NCBI RefSeq assembly: GCF_026914265.1
Contig: NC_069133.1
Coordinates: 50,605,182-50,669,181 of the forward strand
DNA from: Mya arenaria
Taxonomy: Eukaryota; Mollusca; Bivalvia; Myida; Myidae
Direction: 5' to 3'
Length of the DNA: 64,000 nucleotides
Made by a program: the position numbers and the translations under genes. Shown here piece by piece: positions 12,921-24,516 of the stretch; the first letter of the stretch is position 1, and each line of letters begins with the position of its first letter. The notes beneath the pieces are model-generated. The model saw nothing but the letters and a program-made list of their open reading frames with translations. It did no database searches and was not told the DNA's origin.

Positions 12921-13540
12921 AAGTCATTCTATGTGAAAACCTGGTAACTAAAGGACAAATATACAAAACTCCAAATCTATTGTACTTTTGGTCATTTAAT
13001 TTACACTTAAGCAATTAACTTCCTTTCAAATGAAAGCAATGATACCAGGCATGAGTTCACTAGGCATCAAAAGTTAACATAAAGATCAATTGAGCCATCA
13101 GAGAACTATTTGTGGGTTGGATTCATGAAGATGAAAGCTTTCTGCTTTTTGCCAATGACACTGACATCTTATCATGGTATAGGCACTACAATGTAATCAA
13201 TCCCAAAAATAACTACAAGAACAAATAAAACGAAGCAAACATTATGCATAAACAATTCTCATTAACATTATGTAATTGACAAGTTTTCAAGAACAAAAAT
13301 GTTTGAAAGTATCATGGGTTTAAGTAAACATATATACAATAGGCCAAAAACACATTGGAACAAAAATATGTATTATATACAAATATAAAGTAATATAATC
13401 ATATGAAAAAAAAAGGAACAGTAGATTCTATTATACAAATACCATTTAATACAATTTATCAAGACATTTTAATAGCACGTTCTATACAGTATGTAGTAAT
13501 AAAATATAAGTAAGCAGTTAACCAAATTTAATTCACAAAA

Positions 13541-14657
13541 ACTAGAGATTGCTTTTTTGAAAAAGCGCATGTCTCCCCCATTGTGTGGTCGTAGGTGAGA
13601 AATAATCAATGATGGATCCCAAAATCAATAGGGGCCATCAACTAGTCATGACTAACTGGCATACCAAGTATGAAGTTCCTGGGTGTAAACGTTCTTGAGT
13701 TATTGAGCAGAAACCGGTTCTTCACCTCAAGGTCAGTGACCTTGACCTTTGACCAACTGATTGCAAAATCAACTAGACATCATGACCAACCTCACTTCAA
13801 AGTTTGGTGAACCTAGATCAAAGCATTCTCCTGATATTGCACGGAAATATTTTTTTACATTAGAGGTCACAGCGACGTTGACCTTTGACCTTGTGACCCC
13901 CCAAAATATAGGAGTTTTCTAAACCTCATGATCAACCTCCCTACCAAGTTTGGTGAACCTAGGTCAAACCATTCTCAAGATATTGAGCGGAAATGTTTTT
14001 TACATTGGGGGTCGCCGCGACCTTGACCTTTGACCTAGTGACCCCAAAAACAATAGGGATCTTCTACACCTCATGACCAACCTCCCTACCAAGTTTGGTG
14101 AACCTAGGTCAAACCGTTCTCAAGATTTTGAGCAGAAATGTTTTTTATATTGGGGGTCGCCGCGACCTTGACCTAGTGACCCCAAAAACAATAGGGATCC
14201 TCTACACCTCACGACCAACCTCCCTACCAAGTTTGGTGAACCTAGGTCAAACCATTCTCAAGATATTGAGCGGAAATGTTTTTTACATTGGGGGTCGCCG
14301 CGACCTTGACCTTTGACCTAGTGACCCCAAAAACAATAGGGATCTTCTACAACTCATGACCAACCTCCCTACCAAGTTTGGTGAACCTAGGTCAAACCAT
14401 TGTCAAGATATTGAGCGGAAATGTTTTTTACATTGGGGGTCGCCGCGACCTTGACCTTTGACCTAGTGACCCCAAAAACAATAGGGATCTTCTACACCTC
14501 ATGACCAACCTCCCTACCAAGTTTGGTGATCCTAGGTCATGCGGTTTTCCAGTTATCGATCGGAAACGAAGTGTGACGTACGGACGGACTGACGGACTAC
14601 CGGACTAACGGACAGGGCAAAAACAATATGTCTCCCCCAGAGAGGGGGAGACATAAT
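13541..14657. mobile_element. Non-autonomous element with internal 145-bp tandem repeats
   Basis: The left end (ACTAGAGATTGCTTTTTTGA, then ATGTCTCCCCC) and the right end ATGTCTCCCCC...GGGGGAGACAT bracket about six tandem units. The CAACCTCCCTACC motif, or its diverged form in the first unit, falls at 13,787, 13,933, 14,078, 14,216, 14,361 and 14,506, giving spacings of 146, 145, 138, 145 and 145. The right end has a perfect 11-bp hairpin stem at about 14,629-14,655. Most units carry TGACCTTTGACC. An ACGGACGGACTGACGGAC-type simple stretch precedes the end. The architecture resembles Helentron-like non-autonomous elements common in bivalves, but that class call is inference. No protein is encoded. 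Confidence 0.7.
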
Positions 14658-15095
14658 AAAGAATATAATCAATATTTGCAACTTCAGAAAAAAAATCGTT
14701 ACATGCATGCTGGAAAGGTGCAAATGTAGCATAAAGGCATACAACAGGTAAGTTCATAGGAATATAACATAACAATTTAAATGGATACATATTCTAGAAA
14801 TTATATTTCTAAATAAAAAAAATCATTTGTACATCCTCTCAAAAAGGTTGTTGTTTCTTACATTTGAAAAGATTGAATGATTTTATCGTCCTTTTATCTG
14901 TCAAGACTTTTCAATACATACCACAAATTTAACACACTGCAAATATTAATCTAATACAACATGAGTGAATATAAATCCTAGTCCCAAAATGTGTCAAGAC
15001 TTTTTGATACTAACCATAAATTTAATGTAAAATAATGTAACCATTATAAGTATAATACAACTCATGTCCGTATCAATCCTAAATCCCACGATGTG

Positions 15096-18000
15096 TCAAG
15101 ACTTCTTTATTTTAGCTTGAGCCTGTCTTAGCAGCGCATCAAAGTCTAGTCCACCTCCATGTTTTGGTGCAGAGTCATATTCTTCCTCAACCTCTTTGTT
15201 TCCGTCTGAAATACAACAAGGCATTTAAAGAGGCAACCGGGTAAATATTAAAAGTAAAAGGGTTAGAAGGTGACCCAATATGGGATTTATGGGGCAAAGG
15301 AAACCATATCGGGTGAGAAATGTTTCATTAATCCATCGGAATCGGAAAATAGACGCCATTTTGGTACGATACAAATTTGGTGACCGTTGACCAATCCTGG
15401 ACGAATGGCGTTGCGTCATTTATGTTGGAGGCGTGATATACTGTGATATAATCTTTTATTGGCTGTTTTTCTCCCCAAATATATATGAAATGAGGGTGAA
15501 AAAAAAGAAGAAAAAAGTATCACTGGAAGCAATGAATGCTCCCCAAATGCCCATTTTCAATGAAAAGGCATAAATTGTAATACAATGAGCTGGTAGTAGG
15601 TACTGGTAATTGGCTGAAGCACTAATGCACATTAGTTAAACAAGAGCGCCAACTGTCACAAAATATGTCTGTCCTTATTTTAGGACACCAAGTTTGGTGA
15701 GAAGTGGTTGTAAGTTAAGCCAAATTACGAGAGCAGACACTTTTATTACAGTTTTTGCCAATTCAAAGGTAACAACTCTTGAATGAATGAGGAGGACTCA
15801 TGGCTGTTAATCAAACATGACCAAGGAATTCTGCCCTTTCACATAACCTAATTTGGTGTTGATTGGAAAGTGGCATCTGCAGTCAATGATCAGAGTAAAC
15901 TGAATTTCGGTAATTTATAAAATTAAAGGGTGATTTCTCTTGAATGACTCAAGGGAATATCGTTGATAAGAAATTTGTTCAAGATATATATACACATTCC
16001 GACCAAATTTGGACAAAGGCTTCTAAACTAATTGATCGTACAAGACCAATTTGATGTCGTTTCTATAATAATGGGCAATAACTCTTGAGTGACTACAGCA
16101 ATATTTATGGTAATCATAATTTGTCTGAGATATTAAACCCATACAAATTCGGACTCAATTAGGTGATGATTGGACAAAGGCTTGATGAGTTATTGATAGG
16201 ACAAGACCAATTTAATAAGATTTCTATAATCAAAGGGTGATAACTCTCGAGTGACTTCTGCGATCTGGCTGTTTATCAAACTTGTTTGAGATATTATGCC
16301 AATACACTTTCTGACAAATCTGACGGTAATTGCACAAAGGCTTCTAAAGTTATTGAGCTGACAAGACCACATGGTAATTACTATAAAGGCGATAACTCTC
16401 GAGTGACTAAAGCCATATGACTGGTTATTGATCTTGTCCAAGACAGTATGCAAATACAAATCCTGACCAAATTTGGTGATGATTGGACAAAATTCTAAAG
16501 TCACTAGATTTCTAAAGTTCATACTTACGGCCCCCTAAAAACTGGTTTGGTTAGGGTTACATCCTTTTCAAAATCAGGTAGGGTCGGTAGGCTTTTATTT
16601 TCATTTTTTTTTTTTATTAGGATTCATATAAGAATGTAATTGTTGTCTTCTGAGCATTAACAGCGTTATAGTAATATTCTGAGTAAAGATTTAAAGGTTT
16701 TAAACTACATATATTAAAACACAGTTTTACACTCTCATCACATTCCTCTAATCAACTATCTTTATTTATAGTTTCTTTTAAATCCCTACTTTCCAAGAAT
16801 ATGAGTACTTTCCATGGACGTGTAAGATAGGTTTATCCCGACCCAAGTGTAGGGCATTTTGCCGAAATGAGAATTACTGAGTTTCCGCAGACGCTTCCTC
16901 CTCAATTAAATAAAATATTGTTAAAATTACATGTTTGTGCTGGAACTCTTTTGTGCTTAGTGAAACAAGAAAGTAGTTCCATACAGGTACATTTTTTTAT
17001 CTTTGCCCATGGGCAACAAGTACATATTTTGTAATTAGACTGGCTGACAACATGTTGCTTTGCTAAAAAACAAGCTTACCTAAGTCAGCATACTCGATAT
17101 CACAAAACTGTCTGCGACCTCCAAAACACAGGTCAAATTGTCTTAATTCTGGGATTTTTTTACCCCCTGAAAGAAAATAGACAGTCATATTTAACCATTC
17201 AAACAAGAAGAAAGAATAAACACCATAAAATCAACACTGACATAATTGAAGTTCACATTTCAGATATACGTATGTTCTTACTGTAACAGATAATATTCAA
17301 TTCAAATTTTATTATTTATTAATATTAACTTAACATGTATCAGTATGTCTCTTGTCTTCAGAAAATAGCAGAAAATAAAATCAATATGACAACATTATTG
17401 ATTTGCTCATGAAAATAATGGTCTATTTACAGGAAACAGACTCAAGAGAGTGATTTATATGAGCCTATGTTACAGCTGTCTTCACAATCATAATATAACA
17501 GAGGTTACAAAGCATGACTTGCAAATGTGCTTTTGGACTGCTTTTTATAAAGCAAATCATTCAGTTCTCTGAATAATTTCCAACCATAAGCATTTAGCAA
17601 ACATCAAGAGTATATAATGTAAAATGTGTTTCATGTGATCTACGTCACATAAGTTTGAAAATATATAAACTAGAGCTGTCACAGGAATGATGAATAACCC
17701 AGAATTCCAACTGGACACATGAATGACAAACTATTTCTTTGAAAGAGGCCATATCTCTGAGGTAATTGAACACTGTAATTCCACAAATCAAGCTTGACCA
17801 AAGTATGTTGTATAAGCTAATTTTAGACAAAAATCTGTTTCCTCACTCTCAATAGCAGCGAATGCATCACAAGTATAGGTGAAGGTCACAAAGCCATAGT
17901 TGTCACCACATTCACGGAAATGAAGCTGAACGTTCTCTATGTCCCCAAAACGAGAGAAATTGTTCCGGAGTTGATGGCGGGTGTAGCTGTTTGGTATTCC

Positions 18001-21000
18001 GCCAACATATACAATTCTGCGATCCTTCTGTAATTAGGAAGAAAATGATATCGATGAACAATGGCTCGATTGTTTAGGATTTCAGTTAAAGTCAACAACA
18101 TAGTTAACAGCAGAGTTGTTAACTTTAAATGGAAAAGAGTTTGTGATCTGCTAATATGATTAAATAAAACAGCTGAAACATCTGTCTCAGACCTTGTCAA
18201 ATATACCGCAGATCACAACTGAGTTCTTGAAAGTTCCAGAAACAATGGTAATAAAAATTTATTGTTAATTTTAACTTTGTTATGAACAATCAGAGCATTT
18301 TCCAGTTATGTGTACTACGTTATAGTGATATCTTTTAATAATTGGTATAAGATCACTCCAAACCTTGAATATAGACCAAAGTGTTAAAATCATATTCAAG
18401 GGCACACATTCTTAGACAACATGGCAATCAATCATGTAAATATGCCAGGCCCTACTACCAATCATAATGGTTATGTGTACCAAGCTTAAGAATTTCAATC
18501 AAATAAATAGGTACCCAGCAATAATCTGTATAGCAATACCCACCATCTGTTGTTGTTTCTCCTCCTCACGTTTTAACCTCATTTCCTCTTGTCTTCGTTC
18601 CCGTGACAATGCACGCTGACGTCTTTCCTTGGAACAACTTCGACTCCGACTCCGGTAATGCGGGTCACCACTTCTGTCGACAGAATGTCTACCCCCTGAG
18701 TGTCTGTATAAAACATAACTTTTTGAAGAACAAAAAATAACCTATATCAGATATTTTAACCATTCTGTCACAACATAAGCCTTGTTAATACAACTAAGTT
18801 CAAGATGCATAATTTTAACATATAAAAAAATTGGCTTTAATTTTCAGAAAGTCTGCATTCAAAAAATCACACTGACCTGCGATGTTTTCTTGAACGTGAT
18901 CTTGACCGAGAGAAGGATTCTGGTGGCGACCTACAGCAATAAGTCAAAGAAGCTTATAGTATTACACGTATATTGATTAAAATGATCAACAATGAATGAA
19001 AAGTTCTGTAAAAAGCATCCAATCATTTAATTGAATGAAGGGTCAGTCTTTGATGATAGTTGTAACGAATATGAACTTTTAAGAAAGATAAAAGAAGAAG
19101 TTAAAAAATGAAACTGCTTACTTAAAATCCTGTCTAGATCTGTCTGATCTGAAGCGCTGTTCTCTACTCCAGGCCCTCTCTGACGACCCTGATCTTGACC
19201 TTGAGCGAGCCAACTTCGGGGAATCACATGAAGAACACGACTGGACACTGTAGAATGGGAGAGTATATATATTGAGAAAACTTCAGTAAAAAGGAAAGTA
19301 GTTCATCAAAGTAGAAATGCAGGCTTGCCCTGCCACTGGGGTGTAGAGACAGGATACCTTGGATATGTTTACTCATATGCTAGAAGCATTTCCAGCATAC
19401 CAAATTTTAAATACAATCATTTTTTACGAGAGCTTTTTCGACAGCGCACTGAACTTTACGCCGCTATGTGCATGACACTGAAGTTTGGATGAGTAGTATA
19501 GCTCTCCATATTCTTTAAATAGTCAGGCTAAAATGGTATATAACTGCTTTAAATTTGGTCTCCATGAAAGTTTTTATTTCAACAACAGATTGATTTCTTT
19601 AAAAAAAAAAATGTCAGCCAAAGATTAAAATTACCAAATGTACCTGTAACTACAATGTAATATTTTCATATTAAGATACAATGCAGAATTCATTCAAACT
19701 GACCTTGAGCAACTAGATGACCTCCCGCATGATGACCTTGAGCAGCCAGAGCAGGAAACAGAACTGCCAGAACTAGAGTACCCAGAACATGATGAGTATG
19801 ATTGTCGTCTCTGTCTATAACTCCTCTCAACACTCCGGCTTGGCCTTTCATGGTTTGACCTAGATCTATGACATGACCTTGACCTATTTCTGGACGGAGA
19901 TCTAGAGTGACAGGATCCAGATGGTGACCTAGACCCTGATTTAGAACATGAACTAGTGGAGATGGCTGGACTGTGCTCTCTGCTTGAATACCCACTACTT
20001 GTCTTACTCTCTTCCATACTTTTGAAGACTTGGTCGGATTCGTTTACAGAGTCATACTTTGTGCTATTTGTGAAAGAACTGAAGTATTCTGGAAGTTTAT
20101 TATATGCTGATGTGTCTCTAACTGGAGAGATTGCCCTAGATTCAATGTGATCATGCACTGCAATCCCTCCCCTACCATACGCACATGATGCAGTCTTTCT
20201 GATTTGTTTCCTGGGAATTGATAAAGCTGTATAGTAGGAAGGAATCTTATCGAAGAATTGTCCATCATTCTCTGAGTTATCCCTCTTTCTCCTATTTCTA
20301 TCTTCATTTTCAAAATCATCAACAACAATCTCACCATCTTCACAATCTTTATTGTCGTTAGAAGCAACAGTATTTGAAGCCATTTTGCTATAACCATGAT
20401 CAAAATTGACCTGTTCACAGACATTCTTTTCTTCAACTACTGTTACATTCTCTTGCTCAGTTTCCTTCTCAATCAGCTGAGTTTTCTCCTTTTTCATACT
20501 GATATAATTTTCAATGACCTTGGCACAGTCCTTCACTTTAAGAATAACTTTACTCTTAGCTTCAATCTCCTTAGCTTTCTGTTCTTCAAACAAAGCATGG
20601 CTGTCCTTCAGAGAAGAATTCTGCATCATTATTCTTTGAAGTCTCCTGGGTGTACAGTTTGTTGGCATGGCTACGGGATGACCTCTGGTCATTGCCCTAC
20701 CGCGTCCACGTTTAGCAGGCACCATCATGGGCAGCATGACAGCAGTCTTAGGCTTCTGGTTGGGTTTGACATTCTGTAGGTGTTCTGCACTGGCCATGAT
20801 TGTCTTTTCGACATTTCCTACAGAAGCAAAACAAAACTTCACTGGAGGTATCTAAAAACACTTCTCCACTATATCTCATAATCTGTCCATTTATCTTTGG
20901 ATACACCAATTGCTCAATCAGTTAGTCAACATATTTAAAGCCATGGGTATAGTTACTGTAATAGTTTGGTTTCATATGTTTTTTTAGTTACACATAAACC

Positions 21001-24000
21001 AGCATAATTACAAATAGAATATGAATTTGCTGCAAGTATGTCTTTAAACTCAAGAAATGAAATATTTACAAATTTGGAAAAAATGTGAAAGTCATTCCAC
21101 CTCAATTCAGTGATTTAAGTCTGCAAATGCCACTCTAGTCACAGGAAAATAAACAATACTAACCATTACTATCCATGATCTGTTCACTCTCTATGGCACT
21201 AGAAAATAGAATAAATATTTCGTTCAGTTGCTGCGTATAAAAAAATTGAGAGGAGTGGTAAACTGCTCTAAACCTTCAACAAACTTTGATAAATGATACA
21301 GTTTTCCACTCATTTCTCCACTGCACTCATGTTTAAGTTTAACCATGTTTGTTTACTTCAGCAGTATATGACCCACTTAGATAATTTCATCACCGACATT
21401 CGCTGATATCAATGATGGCTTAAAGCAGAAAAATGAATTATTTATGAGAAAAATATAAAGAAGGTATCCATAAAATAGTGAAGATTGTTTTACCTTCTTA
21501 TTTTAAAATAATTATTTAGAGACAATTTGCATATTATTTCAAGAACAAAAAATGTCCTCATTTTTTTTTCATTTTCCCATTCACTGACCTTTACATTTGA
21601 GGGTAAACGAAGTTTTATGTTCAAAAAAATTTCACTTTCATAAATGTACACAACAGTTCAATTTTGAGTATGGTCTATCAACAAAGAAATTCGTTTGGGC
21701 GTAATAAATTGTGTAGGAACTTTGATCATACAACCTATATGCATTTAATGTATACATTAAAATTACAGGTTTTATGACCAAAATTGATACATAAACTTTT
21801 TCATTGCACATAGAAGAAAGTTTGATCTTGTGAGTGATTTGTCTTTAAACAATGATCACTACATACGCATTTAACACAAACAATAATCCCTCACCTATGG
21901 AAAGTGATGAGAGACTGGTTATCATTGTATGTTCCATTATTTCTGGAAGTCTGTTCAGAATCAAGGCCCTGGGAAGCTGTAAATGATAAAAAATACAAAT
22001 GGCTGCTGTGTAAGCTTTATTACATTTTTTGATTGTTTGGAGAATGAGGAACCAAAAGTGCGTACCCGGCTGGGTTTTGAAAGGAATTGAGTTCAAATGG
22101 ATAAATAATTACAGCATTAGTTTGATACGATCAAAACTGCAGACTGTATCACATTCACAAGCAATTGTTTACAGACTCTTGGACAGACTCAGGGATAACA
22201 GAAAATGCACCATTGCATTTACAAGCCTGGCCATGGACTAGAAGAGCAAAAACAGATATAAATATATAAGTATTTATTGTCCTCGCAAAAAAGTAAATAG
22301 GGTGTTGATAAGCAGCACATTTTAGTCAAATAATTCATTTTAATGCAAGATAAAATTGAAATCCACCAGCAAACAAAGTCAAAATATTTGCTACATTTGC
22401 TTGCATTATCTTTAACAAAACAGTGAGATTATGCACCTTCTTCAAACTGCTCCAGTAGACTCCCTACATCTGTAGCTTCTATACATTCTTTCTTAGCCTC
22501 AACTGGCTTCTGAAGAATCCCAGAGTCCTAGATAACAAAGGTATCATTTCATTATCAAACCATTCCTTCTTATTGTTCTTTCTGACCCTACAAAAACTCT
22601 AACCATGAATATAACTCAAGTACAGTCAAACCTTGTTGACTCAAACTCGCTTGGCTCGAATTCTTCGTTGACTCAAATTGGATGTAAAGTACTGATTTCT
22701 TTATACTGAATATAAGCATTCCCGCTTGGCTCAAATTTTCCGAGGCTCGAAGTATTTTCGTTGGTCCCTAGGAGTTTGCGGCAACGTGGTTAGACTGTAT
22801 TAAGTAAATTAAGCTAAATGGACAATTCACTATTACCCAACCTTACACAGAAGATGTGGCTTATAAAAAAATAGCATTTAATTAACTTCTTTATTCAAAA
22901 TAGGTAGGTGCATTTAGGATTTGAAACTTTTAGAAGCCCTAATTTTGATTAAAAGCAGCTTCATAGATAGCCTATTCAGCATTTTTCATTTTTTAACAGG
23001 ACTGTAATAATGATAAAGAAATGTTTGGAGTAAAACATTGCCATACTTAAAACTAAAATTTACCCATACAAAAGTAATTCAGCTATGACAATGCAAAACA
23101 AAAGAGTTTGCAGCTGTCCTAACATTCAGATAAATAAGAACCATACCTGGAGAAGACTTTTCATCTTTAAAGGGGGACAACTCTCAACACAGTTGTTTTT
23201 CACATTCAAGCTGGGGCACCTCTCAAAAGAGTGGCTTTTCATCTCCAAAAGATTAGGAGTAGCCTCCTCTGGCATGGTAGAGTGTGTGGAGATCGTGGAC
23301 ATCACATCATCTATGATTGTCTGCTCCATGAAGCCAAAGTCCTGAAAAAATTATGAATATTTTAGGAATTTTGAATGAAACAGCCAATGATACAAACACC
23401 AGCTATAGTAATGCCCGAAAAACAGGTAATATAATATACATTTCGGGAACTGAGAGAACCAATTTGTAAGAGTTTGGAAAGCAAGAGCTGAAGTTTAAAA
23501 AAAAATTGTAAGTCATAGATAAAAAACCTAACATTTACAGTAGAACCGGTAGCTGGATTTTTATTGTTTCTTTAACTCCATTTTCTGAACAATAAACAGC
23601 ACAACAATTACTTTCTAAGCTACAATGTAACAATCCATATATTTTAATGCTTCAATTTTAGCCAGTGCTTGTTTTCAATATGATACATAATAAATTATAT
23701 CCTTCTAAAGACATGCAAAGCAACTGCAAAATTTGTTTTATTCAGTGTATTAATCAATACATTTTACAAACACTCCTATATTACTCATTATCTTACTTGA
23801 ATCTTAAATTACTTTCATTATGATCGCTGGCTGAAAACTACCTAAGTCTGTTATAACAGGATGAAGTTAAGCTTTTATTCTTCTATAAATTTTGATATAA
23901 TTTTTTTTTTTTTTTGGCATTTTATTATAAGTTATCTGACTGCATGATTAGCAAAAAAAGTTTTATTTATCCAAATCAGGTAAAAGTTAGAGATTTTGCT

Positions 24001-24516
24001 GAACAAAATAAGCTAATCAAGTAATTCTAAAGCTTAAGAAGTTTCGTATATCAGGGCCTGGACTATTAACAGTTTCTGTTTCAAGACAACAACTAATAAC
24101 AAGAATGATGCAATTGAAATGCCGAGGTTTGTTTGTTATTATGGATGGGAATTGTTGGGAAAACTGTATTGCGATCATAATATCAAGATATTTCCATCAT
24201 GTATCCTTATAGAATTGTTTTAACAACAAAAGCAAATGTTACATTGTAATAATTATAAAGTTATGATTAAACGATTACAATTTGTCATATCTCAGTGACT
24301 TACTTATATATAATACCTTTGCAATTTAATCAACCAAAAAAGAAAAAAAGAGAATACCTTATATATACACTACTGTAATCAAACTAACAACAAATCATAA
24401 TTTCATAGCATACTGGTGAATGAAAGGTCTACTCACGAGGTTGTAATCCGGCCCCAAGGCGTGGATATACAGGTCAGACACAATGTCTGCTTCCACGTCT
24501 AGCTCCATCAGTGCTT
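15096..24516 (-). CDS. PPARGC1: PGC-1 family transcriptional coactivator (PPARGC1/PPRC1 homologue)
   Basis: Coactivator that, in the known family, docks on nuclear receptors and NRF-type factors to raise mitochondrial gene expression. Exons, 5' to 3' on the minus strand: 24516-24437, 23341-23147, 22527-22437, 21976-21895, 21198-21164, 20817-19704, 19247-19122, 18930-18877, 18703-18544, 18027-17847, 17166-17080, 15205-15096. All have GT/AG borders and matching phases. With a 10-nt first exon proposed at 29,808-29,817 the protein would be 774 residues, close to vertebrate PGC-1 alpha. Order: acidic N-terminus (MEQTIIDDV); HCF-1-binding tetrapeptide DHGY at about residue 304; RS domain at about 450-640; Arg/Glu-rich helix; RRM from about 650 with RNP2 IVYVGGI and RNP1 DNYGFVTF, followed by FDLCFGGRRQF and the family end LDFDALLRQAQ. 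I find no canonical LXXLL box. The introns carry several MITEs. Orthology to the single invertebrate PGC-1 is strong; the first exon is uncertain. Confidence 0.93.
15262..15440. repeat. Dispersed repeat, copy 2 (inverted)
   Basis: The reverse complement reads CGCCTCCAACATAAATGACG and continues in parallel with the copy at 3471-3750, ending in sequence like CCCATATTGGGTCACC. It lies in the last intron of the PGC-1 homologue. Confidence 0.6.
15640..16525. repeat. Degenerate tandem repeat, ~170-bp units
   Basis: About five units share 'gataactctcgagtgact', 'tgagatattatgcc', 'ctgaccaaatttggtgatga', 'ttggacaaaggcttctaaa' and 'acaagaccaattt'. The block lies in the last PGC-1 intron and begins with an ACAAGAGCGCC-type head. 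Confidence 0.75.
16530..16870. repeat. Dispersed repeat, family C, copy 1
   Basis: Sequence with TTAGGGTTACATCCTTTTCA, GGTAGGGTCGGTAGGCTTTT and GGTTTTAAACTACATAT motifs. Related sequence occurs at about 27,634-27,815 and, more diverged, at about 26,280-26,510. Confidence 0.55.
18050..18300. repeat. Palindromic MITE, family B, copy 2
   Basis: The left end GGCTCGATTGTTTAGGATTT faces a right end containing ATGAACAATCAGAGC, with GTTGTTAAC-like inverted segments inside. Related to 3149-3408. It lies in the intron just upstream of the RRM exon of the PGC-1 homologue. Confidence 0.65.
22623..22797. repeat. Pogo/Tigger-like MITE
   Basis: CAGTCAAACCTTGTTGACTC at the left faces GTGGTTAGACTG at the right, and each end is flanked by TA (22,621-22,622 and 22,798-22,799). 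The ~175-bp length, TA target and CAGTC..GACTG ends fit non-autonomous Tc1/mariner-superfamily (pogo-type) elements. It lies in an intron of the PGC-1 homologue. Confidence 0.7.

Larger units (their letters stand above)
11341..15095 (-). other. Downstream flank / possible long 3' UTR of the PGC-1 homologue
   Basis: The PGC-1-like stop codon is at 15,096. Downstream of it on the minus strand is AT-rich non-coding DNA with no other gene. A minus-strand AATAAA lies at 11,351-11,356, where base composition changes. A ~3.7 kb 3' UTR ending there is possible but unproven, and nearer poly(A) signals may be used. The stretch contains the repeat blocks listed separately. Confidence 0.3.

Noticed and set aside
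20044-20779. Frames of 64-130 codons overlapping the large PGC-1 exon
   Set aside because: They are out-of-frame or antisense shadows of the coding exon.
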